Origin: Leptolyngbya iicbica LK
GTDB taxonomy: Bacteria; Cyanobacteriota; Cyanobacteriia; Phormidesmidales; Phormidesmidaceae
DNA length: 64,000 bases
NCBI RefSeq assembly: GCF_004212215.1
Contig: NZ_QVFV01000005.1
Span: 118,569-182,568 of the forward strand
Direction of reading: 5' to 3'
Positions 9,379 through 18,205 of this stretch are shown one piece after another; position 1 is the stretch's first letter, and each line of letters starts with the position of its first letter. A program made the translations under genes and the position numbers. The notes beneath the pieces are model-generated. The model was not told the DNA's origin and did not search any database. It saw only the letters and a list, made by a program, of their open reading frames with translations.

Positions 9379-12123
9379 ATGAGACATCTACTGCGTCGGC
9401 TTTCTCTGCGGCCCTGGTTATCACTACTCTTTGCCGGAAGTTTGGGGCTCGCTTTACTGGTAGGACATCCTGGGTACACCCACGGTCATGGCTTGGGTAT
9501 CGCCGCGCTCGCGCAGGTGCCGCAATCATCAGCCCTGGTTGAGCAAGGGGTTTCAGCGTATCAGGCGGGCAACTATCGACAGGCGATCGCGCTTTGGCAG
9601 CAGGCTATCCAAACTGACTCAAAAGCGCCATCCGCCGATCTAGCAATTGTTCACGAGAATTTGGCACGGGCTTATCAGCAAGTGGGGGAAACGCAAGCCG
9701 CGATCGCCAACTGGGAGGCCGCTGCCGCTGAGTATCAGGCCAGCGAAAATACCATACAGTTTGGCCGCATGTTGACCGAACAAGCGCAGGTCTATATCGG
9801 TTTGGGCCAGCAACAGCGAGCTGCGGCTTTACTCTGCGGTGATGAAGTCGATGCGTCGATCTCAGCAGAAGTCACTGCGTTGAGCTGTGCCGGGGGCGCT
9901 TATGCGATCGCAGAGATGACTCAAGATTTGACTGGGCAGGCTGCAGCGCTGGGCAGTTTGGCCGAGACCTACCGACTCCGAGGCAATAATGAAACAGCGG
10001 CTTCTCTCTTAGAGATTGGCTTGGCGTTAGTCGATGGTGAAGCTGACCTAGCTCAGTATCGAGCGCCGATGCGCAACAGCCTGGCAAATCTCAATGCCCG
10101 CATCGCCCGGACTAAGGCCCTGCGGGCAGAGGCAGCTGAACTACTAGGTCTGGAAGACACCCTCGAAAATGATGACAGAACGGTGGCGGAAAGACTCCGT
10201 GCCGAGTCTGCCATAGCTCGGCAGTCGGCGTTGAAATTGTTTGATGAGGCAATTGACGCTGCCCAAGTAGCAGCTGACTTAAATGCAGAGCTGCGATCGC
10301 ACTTGGGGTTAATGTCTCTAGGCACGCGACTAGGGCCTGATCGTAATACTTTGGCGACTTCTCAATCGCGAGTGGCTCAGCTGATCAGTCAGTTATCGGC
10401 CAGTCGCGAAACGGCCTACGCCGCGATTACCCTGGCTAAGTCCTATCGCCAGACTCCGCAAAATTTTGCTTGTGCCGATCATCAAGCCAGCACTGACGCT
10501 GACGCGGTCACCACGGACGTTGATGTGGTCACCTGGTTACGAGTCGGTCAGCAAATTGCCCAGCAAATTGGGGACGACCGAGCCGCCTCCTTTGCTTTCG
10601 GCGAGCTTGGCCATATTGCTGAATGCCAAAAGGATTGGGCAGAAGCAACTCGGCTAACCAACCTGGCGCAACTCGCGGCTAACGACGCCCTAGAATCGGC
10701 CGATAGCCTTTACCTATGGGAATGGCAAATGGGGCGAATTCTGAATCAGCAAGGACGCCTGACCGATGCTGCGACCTTTTATCAAAAAGCGATCGCCACT
10801 TTAGAAAGCATTCGGGCCGATATTTTGACCGCTAACCAAGACTTGCAGTTCGATTTTCGAGACTCGGTTGAGCCGATTTATCGTCAATATCTGGAGCTCC
10901 AGCTAGCCTCTATCTCACCAAGCACAGCGCTCAAGCAGACTTGGGCGACCTCCTTACCAGTAGATCCGGTAATTATTGATGATGCGCTTCAAACTGTCGA
11001 TGCGCTGCGATTGGCCGAACTCCAAAACTTCTTTGGTGACAACTGCGTACTGGTAGCGTCAGTCAATGCTCGGGAGAGATTGCTAACAGACGATATCCCG
11101 ACAACTGTGATCACGTCTGTGGTCCTGACTGACCGCACCGCTTTGATCGCCAACTTGCCGGATGGCACAGCCAAAATCAATTGGATTGATGATACGCAAA
11201 AACTAGAGGAAACCGCCGACAAATTTCGCGACAAGCTAGTCCGCTTTACCGATAAGGTATATGACGGTTCTGATGGTGCCAGCCTCTATCAGCAGCTGAT
11301 TCAACCTTTAGAAGCAGAACTGAAGCGCACTCAAACGGAAACCTTGGTATTTGTGCAAGATGGCTTCTTGCGGAACATTCCGATGTCGGCGCTCTATGAC
11401 GGAAATCAATATCTGATTCAGCAATATGCGATCGCCACTACCCCCTCTTTGAGCCTGACCGCCTCCAGCTCAGGCAATCGAGAATATCGAATGTTGGCTG
11501 TGGGGATCGATCAAGAAGTCGTTACCGACAATGGGCGTCGCTTCGATGAGACAGGCGTTCGGGGAGTGCCGCAAACAATCGAAGCCATTGTGGCTTTGCT
11601 GCCAGGCAGTCGGAGTTTGATCAATGAAGAGTTTACAACTGAGCAATTTGCGGCAGCCTTACAAGCAGCCTCCTATTCCATCTTGCATGTTGGCTCCCAC
11701 GGTCAGTTCAGTACCGTACCAGAAGAAACGTTTATCATCACTGGCCCCAATGACTCTGGCTTAGCCGAAGAAATTACGTTCAACCAATTAGAATCCTTGA
11801 TTCGGCAGTTCTCGTTGAAAAACGAACCGCTAGAACTGATCACTCTCACTGCCTGCCAAACGGCGACAGGTGACGATCGTGCCACTTTGGGCCTGGCCGG
11901 AGTCGCGATTCAGTCGGGTGCCCGTAGTGCGATCGCCTCCCTTTGGAACCTACCTGGAGCCACCTCTGAGGCCCTCATGCCGAAATTTTATAGTCAATTA
12001 ACAGACCCCACAGTTAGCAAGGCAAAAGCATTACAGACCGCCCAAATCGAAGCCATTCAGAATAATCCAAATGGCAACCCTGGTCGATGGGCTCCACTTA
12101 TCCTCGTTGGCAACTGGCAATAA
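9379..12123 (+). CDS. TPR-CHAT domain protein with signal peptide (caspase-like peptidase)
   Basis: 914 residues. Residues 1-46 are a Sec signal peptide (Arg-rich start, LLFAGSLGLALLVG, cut after AALA), so the protein should act outside the cytoplasm. Several TPR-type helical repeats follow (QGVSAYQAGNYRQAI... near 55-90, more to about 500). The C-terminal CHAT domain (about 620-914) has the caspase-type dyad: His774 in HVGSHG and Cys826 in TACQTA, followed by GARSAIASLWN. CHAT proteins cleave after specific residues, and in filamentous cyanobacteria they are often encoded next to filamentous-hemagglutinin-domain proteins, as here. It diverges from the subtilase gene. Whether this peptidase processes the neighbouring exported proteins is inference. 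Confidence 0.9.
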   Translation: MRHLLRRLSLRPWLSLLFAGSLGLALLVGHPGYTHGHGLGIAALAQVPQSSALVEQGVSAYQAGNYRQAIALWQQAIQTDSKAPSADLAIVHENLARAYQQVGETQAAIANWEAAAAEYQASENTIQFGRMLTEQAQVYIGLGQQQRAAALLCGDEVDASISAEVTALSCAGGAYAIAEMTQDLTGQAAALGSLAETYRLRGNNETAASLLEIGLALVDGEADLAQYRAPMRNSLANLNARIARTKALRAEAAELLGLEDTLENDDRTVAERLRAESAIARQSALKLFDEAIDAAQVAADLNAELRSHLGLMSLGTRLGPDRNTLATSQSRVAQLISQLSASRETAYAAITLAKSYRQTPQNFACADHQASTDADAVTTDVDVVTWLRVGQQIAQQIGDDRAASFAFGELGHIAECQKDWAEATRLTNLAQLAANDALESADSLYLWEWQMGRILNQQGRLTDAATFYQKAIATLESIRADILTANQDLQFDFRDSVEPIYRQYLELQLASISPSTALKQTWATSLPVDPVIIDDALQTVDALRLAELQNFFGDNCVLVASVNARERLLTDDIPTTVITSVVLTDRTALIANLPDGTAKINWIDDTQKLEETADKFRDKLVRFTDKVYDGSDGASLYQQLIQPLEAELKRTQTETLVFVQDGFLRNIPMSALYDGNQYLIQQYAIATTPSLSLTASSSGNREYRMLAVGIDQEVVTDNGRRFDETGVRGVPQTIEAIVALLPGSRSLINEEFTTEQFAAALQAASYSILHVGSHGQFSTVPEETFIITGPNDSGLAEEITFNQLESLIRQFSLKNEPLELITLTACQTATGDDRATLGLAGVAIQSGARSAIASLWNLPGATSEALMPKFYSQLTDPTVSKAKALQTAQIEAIQNNPNGNPGRWAPLILVGNWQ

Positions 12124-12415
12124 CTTAGGTACAGCAGAGCAGCATGCGTAGGATGAATTATCCTCATGCGAAAATATATCTGGGTCTTGCCAGCTTTTTG
12201 CAAGCCTTGGCTCACCAATATAAATTGATCTCATAGCAAATCTAGCCCGGCTCAGCTAAACGTGTTTCGCTTCAGCTCTCGGATCTTCGAGCGTCTCGAA
12301 ATGGACTAACAGTGAGCTCGATTCAACTTCGAAAGCACCCTTACTCATGGGACAGCCTCCTTCTACAGCTAGCCTGAAGTATCACCCACTCAGCGAGTAT
12401 GCGTTTGCCCTGCTG
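12124..12415. other. Spacer after the CHAT gene
   Basis: About 290 bases with several short palindromic patches (for example CTTCGAGCGTCTCGAA around 12287) and no gene I can support. It leads into the integrase relic. Confidence 0.35.
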
Positions 12416-12870
12416 AGGGGCACCCTACCGAAGAAGTCTGGCGAAGGAAGGGGCAATAAACAGCGCTATATTCTCTTGGCCTAGAGGCAAACCCGAATGG
12501 TGCCGAATTCGCTTTAGCTAAAGCTCAAAAGCTTGAGTCTGACTTGCGCTATGAAAAGTTTCAATGGGCTGATTGGGAAAAAAGTGGATCAAGCCCTGGA
12601 GAAAAGACTGCTGCCGACTGGGGTAAGGAATTTGGAGTAATCAAGGCTGGAACGATTCAACCCGACTCTTACAGTGCCAACTATGAAGAACCGCTGAGTT
12701 CTCTACCTGAAAAAAGTCTTACTGAAGAGTTGTTGGTTGGTCATATTTTGAGTCGTAGCGAGCCCAACTTGTGGGGACGCAAAAATGACTGCATGGTGTT
12801 TAAGCAAGTTGCCCACTTCGCTGGTATTGGTGTGTTTGATTTTGGACAAGTAGACTTGTGCCTGCGCTGA
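12416..12870 (+). pseudogene. N-terminal relic of a tyrosine-type site-specific integrase
   Basis: The frame open from 12460 to the TGA at 12868-12870 reads like the first third of cyanobacterial phage-type integrases. An arm-type DNA-binding segment (YSLGLEANPNG then AKAQKLESDLRYEKFQW) is followed by the core-binding SAM-like region (LPEKSLTEELLVGHILSRS... CMVFKQVAHFAGI). Just upstream, in the next frame, GRGNKQRYI continues the arm domain, so the gene has a frameshift near 12465-12482 and no start in the right frame. Similarity stops near 12845, and the catalytic R...HxxR...Y part is missing. A damaged transposase lies about 110 bases further on. The family call rests on remembered conserved patterns, not a search. 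Confidence 0.65.
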
Positions 12871-12985
12871 GAGAGCAGGCTTTAAGTACTTCCAAAGGTT
12901 GACTAAGCAGATTTTGGAGCGTCTTTGCAAGGACAGAGCTTTTGGGGCGGGTGAAACTTTACCAGTGGACAGGGCGGGCGGGGTT

Positions 12986-14347
12986 TCAAGCGGATGCCTT
13001 TAGGTCGCCGGGGGGGATACCTCGGGTTTTGGGCAGCGTAGCCAGGGAACCCATCTGCTGAATAAGTTGGGCAAAGCCACGTTGCACCTGTCGGGGTGTG
13101 CGTTGCTGAGTGTGTGCGCTGGGTGAATATCGTTGCCAAGGTAATGGCAATGTGTCCACGAGGTGACGTGCCAACCAGAGTTGGCCGTGGGCGAGGCTGG
13201 CCAAGCGCACCGCGTTGATTTCGTGGGATGTGAGGCAGGTTTGGAAGGCCGTTAGGAGCAGATGGGGTTTGGCGAAGCCAAAGAAGTGCTCCAGCCGGAA
13301 GCGTTGTGCATAGGCCTGTTGCCCTTGTGACGGGGTAATTTGCTGTCGCGGTTGTCCCCAAATGAGCAGCCAGAGGGGCGGACCTTGAGGTTGCGCGTCG
13401 CCATCCAAACGTTGGCAGCGGAGCAGATCGAAGGGAAACTGATGCATCGGATAGGCGCGGGTGCCACGCATCAACCGGTTGGTCCACCGCATCAGTTGCC
13501 AGGAACGGGGTAGGCCGTTCGGTTGCGGGCAAGTAAGCGTCTCTTGCTGAGCGGGTGGGGGCCAAGTCGTGGCGTCGTTGAGCTGAAAGCGTGGACCGTA
13601 CCAGCGTGGGCGCGTCGGGCCGCTGACCGGGTCGGGCTGACAGTAGAAATTTCGGTTTCGGCGCACTCGGGCAATGACGACCAAATCACGATACTCTCGC
13701 AAGCCATATAAAAAAGCCGGAGTGGGATAACGGCTATCGACGGTTAAGATCTTCAGGGGCCAGTTCGTGCTTTGGGGATAACTCATTAGTTGCGCAATTT
13801 GGTTGTGCGCGACCTCGATAGCATTGCTCACACTACTGACCCCTTCCACACTCAGGGGCAGTGCCCATTGCGACCAATCAGCGGCCGCCGCTTCCGGAAA
13901 AGCGGCTAAGACCGAATAGTTGTGCCCTTCACTCACGCGACGTTGAGCCACCACTGGGGTCGAGCGATGGATATTCTGGCGGTCACTGAGGCACCGCGCA
14001 GATACCCGCTCGTTCGGCGTCTCATCCAAGCCAAATACGGGATAAGGCAACTGTGTAGGAGAGGGCAACGTGTTCAGCAGCACCGCCCCTTGCTGGTACG
14101 CTTCTCAGCTACAAACCGGGTAATCACTCTCGAGATAAGCCACCGTAATCGCTTTGTACAAAGCGCTGTACTGGCGACGAAAGCAAGCGTTCAGACTCAG
14201 TTCCACGATAGAGCGTGCCCGGTCATTGCTGCTGAAGGCGTCTAGCAGGTCCATGATGCTATCGCGGCGCTGCGGAAAACTGGCGTAAATCGCTTGGCGA
14301 AACTGGCGTAGCGGTTCAAGATAGGTTGACATTGGTGGTAGAGGCAA
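12986..14347 (-). pseudogene. IS transposase interrupted by one in-frame TGA
   Basis: Two open segments in the same frame, 14347-14108 and 14104-12986, are separated only by a TGA at 14105-14107 (after YPVCS, before EAYQQGAVLLNTL). Joined, they give about 453 codons. The product resembles the cyanobacterial transposases with FGLDETPNERVSARCLSDR near the first acidic residue, LTVDSRYPTPAFLY in the middle and FRLEHFFGF around the last Glu, that is a DDE fold. The coding sequence is otherwise intact, so the stop is a recent nonsense change or a sequencing error. I could not define terminal inverted repeats with confidence, so the ends of the element are unresolved (about 12.9 and 14.4 kb). Confidence 0.8.
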
Positions 14348-14529
14348 GACGATTGATATCCTCTACCACTTTCCTGGTTCTCATGCACACCGATTGTCCA
14401 AAGTCCAGAAATTGTTGTCATGATTAGTCGAGGGCATTGAGGGCGTCGCGTCGCAGTGGAAAAATCGTATTTCGGTTGAGCAGTGTGGATGGGTGTGAAG
14501 GTTCAGATTTGCACTCAGAGGGCGAGACA

Positions 14530-15099
14530 TCATGCCTCACCGGAGGCACTATCAGGTTGTGGCGCGGCGATGAGGGTGCCCATTTGGCGTAAATCGATCG
14601 CGAACCCGGCCACCACGAGATAGGTGACATCGACGATCGCGGCCACCTGTCGAGTCAAACTGCCCAGGCGATCGCGAAAGGTGCATCCCAGGGGATAAGC
14701 GGGCACGACCCCCCAGCCAGTTTCTTCCGCCACCAAGATCAGCGTGCCAGGAAAGGGGGCGATCGCGGCCAACAGCGCTTCCACCTCCGCGTTCCAATGT
14801 TCTTCCGACTGTTCCAGGCGATTGGCAACCCAGGTGCCGAGCGCATCCACCAGCCAACATTCCGCTGTGGTGGCTTGCTTCAGCACGGTTGGTAAAGCGG
14901 TGGGCACTTCCAGCGTTTGCCAGGTCGGGGCGCGACGCTGGCGATGGGCAGCGACGCGCGCCTGCCACTCGGCATCGTCAGGATGCAGGCGCGATGTCGC
15001 GACATACACGACGGCCTGTGATTGTTGAGCCGCCAACTGCTCGGCCCATTCACTTTTGCCCGATTTGGTGGGGCCGGTGACTAAGATGCGGGTTCCCAT
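14530..15099 (-). CDS. cobU: Bifunctional adenosylcobinamide kinase / adenosylcobinamide-phosphate guanylyltransferase
   Basis: 189 residues, the usual CobU/CobP length (about 180). It has a P-loop GPTKSGKSEWAE at residues 9-20, then YVATSRLHPDDAEW and HRQRRAPTWQTLE, which carries the His used to hold GMP, then WLVDALGTWVANRL and VAEETGWGVVPAYPLG. The enzyme phosphorylates the aminopropanol arm of adenosylcobinamide and transfers GMP to give AdoCbi-GDP in lower-ligand loop assembly of (pseudo)cobalamin. The partner CobS, which acts next, is at 26565-27374 in the same window. No cobalamin riboswitch box is visible upstream. Followed by a damaged transposase. Confidence 0.93.
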   Translation of the reverse strand: MGTRILVTGPTKSGKSEWAEQLAAQQSQAVVYVATSRLHPDDAEWQARVAAHRQRRAPTWQTLEVPTALPTVLKQATTAECWLVDALGTWVANRLEQSEEHWNAEVEALLAAIAPFPGTLILVAEETGWGVVPAYPLGCTFRDRLGSLTRQVAAIVDVTYLVVAGFAIDLRQMGTLIAAPQPDSASGEA

Positions 15100-15149
15100 A
15101 GGTAATTTTTGAATTGGAGAGCAGGCGTGACCGCCGACCTATACAGGCA

Positions 15150-15458
15150 TCAAATCAGGGGAAATAATGCGATTAACGTGGCCACGCCGACAATGACCAT
15201 CAGGCCAGCGGGCATAAATTTGCGGGTTTTAATCAGGCGGATGATGAAGGTGATGACGAGTAATAGGGAAACCGCGATCGCGAGCCAACTGCCCCACACC
15301 GCCGCCTGAAGCAGCCCCACCCCAGCGATGAGCAACAAAACGCCGGTAATGACGCCCGAAATTAACGACGGCTTGCTGCCCGCTTTTTGATAGCCGATGA
15401 CGCCGCCAACCATAGACAGCACGGCATAAATAAAGGTCATGACAATGGCGGGAGACAT
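15150..15458 (-). CDS. TMEM14-family small membrane protein
   Basis: 102 residues with four hydrophobic helices: MTFIYAVLSMVGGVIGY, LISGVITGVLLLIAGVGLL, WLAIAVSLLLVITFIIRL and AGLMVIVGVATLIALF. The GGVIGYQKAGSKPSLISG motif is the signature of the TMEM14/FAX family. Plant relatives carry fatty acids across the plastid inner envelope; the cyanobacterial role is not established. AGGAG lies upstream of the ATG at 15458. It ends 50 bases before cobU and starts 55 bases after the CPBP-like gene, all on the same strand, so the three may be co-transcribed. Confidence 0.85.
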   Translation of the reverse strand: MSPAIVMTFIYAVLSMVGGVIGYQKAGSKPSLISGVITGVLLLIAGVGLLQAAVWGSWLAIAVSLLLVITFIIRLIKTRKFMPAGLMVIVGVATLIALFPLI

Positions 15459-15512
15459 CGCAGCTTTTCTCCTGGGGGATTTGTCTCAGCATAATTGACG
15501 ATGCGCCGCCCT

Positions 15513-17975
15513 TCACCCATCCGCTACTGGTGGCTGCGCGAGGGTCGCCAGCTGCTGTTGCCAGAGCCACGCCCCCCAATGAAAGACGGTCACGGCCCAG
15601 AGCGACCCCGTGCTGAAATAAATCACCATGGCGAGGATGCCCAGACACAGGCAAGGATACAGATCGAAGGCAAGCGCACCATGGGGAGTTGTCTGATGGC
15701 GACGGCGCGATCGCCAACTACAGTAAGCCACAAACAGTCCCAAACTCATCCCCGACCAAATCAGCCCCGTGACCAGCCGCACCGCTTCCGTCGGATGGGG
15801 CAGCAGCAACACCCGAAACAGCAACTCTTGCACGAGAGCCGGAGTCAACAGTCCCAAACTGGCGAACTGGAGCGAAAAGCCAGGGTGTCCCTCACGGATC
15901 AGCCGCGACATGGCATCTGCCGGGAGGCGCAAGTCGAGCACCTGCATGGCGGCAAAGATTGCCAACCCCAGCAGCACGACGCCCCAATCGCGCCAGCGCG
16001 GCCACCGCAGGGACTCAATGACGCGCGAGAATGCCGTCGGAATCACGGTATATTCCCCCAGCAGTTCTGTCGGGGCGAGGGGTCGGATCGTGGGATCGGC
16101 ACCGCCGACTTGATTGGTCCGTAAAAACCAGAGTTCCGCCCCGTGATTGAGCAAAATGGCGGTGACATTGTCGTAAGCGACCCGTGGCATCACCGTGCGC
16201 CAACTCAGCAGGTTGTTGAGCGGGGTGTTGACGTTGCGGGCAGGGCGATCGCTGGCTGCGATGCCCACCAGCACTTGAGCGTTGTCCTGCCAATCGGGAC
16301 GGGCAATGCCGAGGGGCACCAGTTCGCGTTGCAGGCTTTGCCCTAGCGCGATTAAATCTTGAAACAGCGCCGTTTGCGGGTCATCGGGGTGGGTCTTGAG
16401 CCAAATGCCGATCTCAGGCTGTGCGGTCACCTGCGATTTGATAGCCTGAATCGTCTCGTATAATGCTTGGTTGGAATCTTGGACACAAGACTGGGCCGGT
16501 GTGACGATCGCCGCCCCGCTCCCATCCCCCGTGCGATAACGCGCCATCATGACCGCCAGTTCTCGCTGAAAAGTGGCGAACGGATTGAGGGTCGTTTCGC
16601 CAAATCGATAAACGTGACTCAGGGAGGGAATTTTGACCAACACATCAGAAATGGGTCGGGTGCCCAACCAGCCTCGCTGCAAGTTGCCCGCATACTCAGC
16701 CCACAGCGATCGCCCCGCCACAATGCCTTGGGGATTGTGCGAATACACCTGGTCGTAAATGATTTGCAGTCGCGGGGTTTGGGTAAACGGATCGAGGACC
16801 ACTTCCCCAAAACCGTAGGCGTAATGACCGGTGACGGTGCCCACAACAGATCGCGGCTCGGCCTGATTGCCCCCAATGCCGCCAAAGAGATGAATGACTA
16901 AAAAGCGATCGCCCATTTGCCAATTGGGCAGCGCCGTGGGCACGTTGGGCGTCGCGAATACTGACTGAGCCGTGCCTTTGCGCTGAGGCGTCTGACGCCA
17001 GTTGCCAAAGTTGATGTAGTTCAGCGCCTCAGTCCGGCCCGTCACCAGCCGTTGCGGCGTGAGCTGAAAGAGACTGTTTGGGGAGATCGCCTTCACCCCA
17101 AACAGGCCATCGCTCTGCTGCGCGCCATAGATGTACCAGCCCGCTGCGCCGGCGGGCGATCGAGCAATCCATTGCGAGGTCGACGGGTGCACGCCATTTT
17201 CCCCAGCGGCGGCTTGCGGCCAGTAAACCGTTTCCACCGCTCCATCAAACGCCTGAGTAACCGGGTTGTAATGCCGCACCTGCTGATACTCGGGCGGACA
17301 CGGTTGCCGACTGGGGCAATCAGTAGCGGGCGGATAAGCCTCATTTGGCCCAAGCACCGTCACTAAGCTGTAAAACCGCTCAGGAATTTGGATTGGAATG
17401 GCCGCAATGCGCAACACCGCATTCGCGACATCAACTTCCAAGCGATCCTCCGGTAGCGCTACGATCATGTCGTCTTCGGGGCGCGTGCCCGCAAGGGATT
17501 GCAGCGGCCCGACGTTGGCCCAGCCGTTCAGCCGAGTCGGGTGAATGCGCCCCAACTCAAGACTCGCGATCGCCGCCTCATTAAACTCAATGCCTCGGGT
17601 TACGGTCTGCAGATACGCCTGAATTTCTGGGCTGTCTTGCCACTGCAACCGCATCCACTGGCCTACCAGCACGGGATCTGGGCTGGTGTAAATTTCTAGC
17701 CACACCCAATCCATCGCCTCGGCTTCAGCGTCCGTCTGATTGGGCAAAACTAACCGCCCTGACCAAGCCGACACAGGCAAATAATCGGCTTTGGGAAACT
17801 GCTGCGCCGGATAGCTGGGGGGAACAGTGGGCGTGACCAGACCCGTTTGCGCGGTCGTGGGCGTGAGTTGCGTCAACCCCACCAGACAACATGACCAGAC
17901 TGCCAAAACGATGCAGGTCCAGCGTTGGCCTATTCGGTTTTTGACATGGCGGGAAAGTCTGCCAAGCATAGGCAT
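15513..17975 (-). CDS. Large CPBP-like (CAAX protease-type) membrane protein with exported N-terminal domain
   Basis: 820 residues. An N-terminal signal peptide (IVLAVWSCCLVGL, cut near TAQ) leads to about 590 residues of soluble, probably periplasmic domain of unknown fold (PVSAWSGRLVLPNQ, then a region listing DRLEVDVANAVLR). The C-terminal ~200 residues have several membrane helices and look like the CPBP/Abi intramembrane protease fold. The expected EExxxR motif appears as QELLFR, the FxxxH position may read FVAYC, and the last motif reads FHWGAW where HxxxN is expected. So the fold is present but the metal-binding or catalytic set looks degraded, and it may be a non-catalytic relative. 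Upstream of the TMEM14-like gene and cobU. Confidence 0.7.
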   Translation of the reverse strand: MPMLGRLSRHVKNRIGQRWTCIVLAVWSCCLVGLTQLTPTTAQTGLVTPTVPPSYPAQQFPKADYLPVSAWSGRLVLPNQTDAEAEAMDWVWLEIYTSPDPVLVGQWMRLQWQDSPEIQAYLQTVTRGIEFNEAAIASLELGRIHPTRLNGWANVGPLQSLAGTRPEDDMIVALPEDRLEVDVANAVLRIAAIPIQIPERFYSLVTVLGPNEAYPPATDCPSRQPCPPEYQQVRHYNPVTQAFDGAVETVYWPQAAAGENGVHPSTSQWIARSPAGAAGWYIYGAQQSDGLFGVKAISPNSLFQLTPQRLVTGRTEALNYINFGNWRQTPQRKGTAQSVFATPNVPTALPNWQMGDRFLVIHLFGGIGGNQAEPRSVVGTVTGHYAYGFGEVVLDPFTQTPRLQIIYDQVYSHNPQGIVAGRSLWAEYAGNLQRGWLGTRPISDVLVKIPSLSHVYRFGETTLNPFATFQRELAVMMARYRTGDGSGAAIVTPAQSCVQDSNQALYETIQAIKSQVTAQPEIGIWLKTHPDDPQTALFQDLIALGQSLQRELVPLGIARPDWQDNAQVLVGIAASDRPARNVNTPLNNLLSWRTVMPRVAYDNVTAILLNHGAELWFLRTNQVGGADPTIRPLAPTELLGEYTVIPTAFSRVIESLRWPRWRDWGVVLLGLAIFAAMQVLDLRLPADAMSRLIREGHPGFSLQFASLGLLTPALVQELLFRVLLLPHPTEAVRLVTGLIWSGMSLGLFVAYCSWRSRRRHQTTPHGALAFDLYPCLCLGILAMVIYFSTGSLWAVTVFHWGAWLWQQQLATLAQPPVADG

Positions 17976-18205
17976 TTCTTGGGTTTAGCGATCGCGGAGC
18001 CAGGAGTCGGGCCCAAGGTCAGCCTAATTTTAGTGAAGAGTCCACAAAATGAACGGCGATAGCCCAAATCTGTCGATTACGTCAACCGTCATTCCAATTG
18101 CCTGACATATTGAGAAGTTTGAGCAGCGCTCAGAGAACGTCTCTAGGCAAAGCGCTATGCATAAGTGTTAGTGAGCAGTCCCCTTAGGGCATAAGAACTG
18201 CCACC

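Noticed and set aside
12860-12880. Hairpin GCCTGC/GCAGGC after the integrase relic
   Set aside because: Only six base pairs with a nine-base loop and no T run; too weak to call a terminator or an IS end.
12903-13565. A 220-codon frame overlapping the transposase
   Set aside because: Pro/Thr/Arg-rich shadow in a different frame; the DDE-type frame explains the region.
12890-14420. Terminal inverted repeats of the first transposase element
   Set aside because: I compared both flanks and found only a GACTAA match; not enough to define ends.
14530-15200. Cobalamin riboswitch upstream of cobU, and likewise upstream of cobS (27375-27560)
   Set aside because: No B12 box and no suitable pairing elements found on the minus strand at either place.
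15495-16124. A 209-codon plus-strand frame
   Set aside because: Antisense to the CPBP-like membrane protein; product rich in Gln, Arg and His and typical of a shadow.
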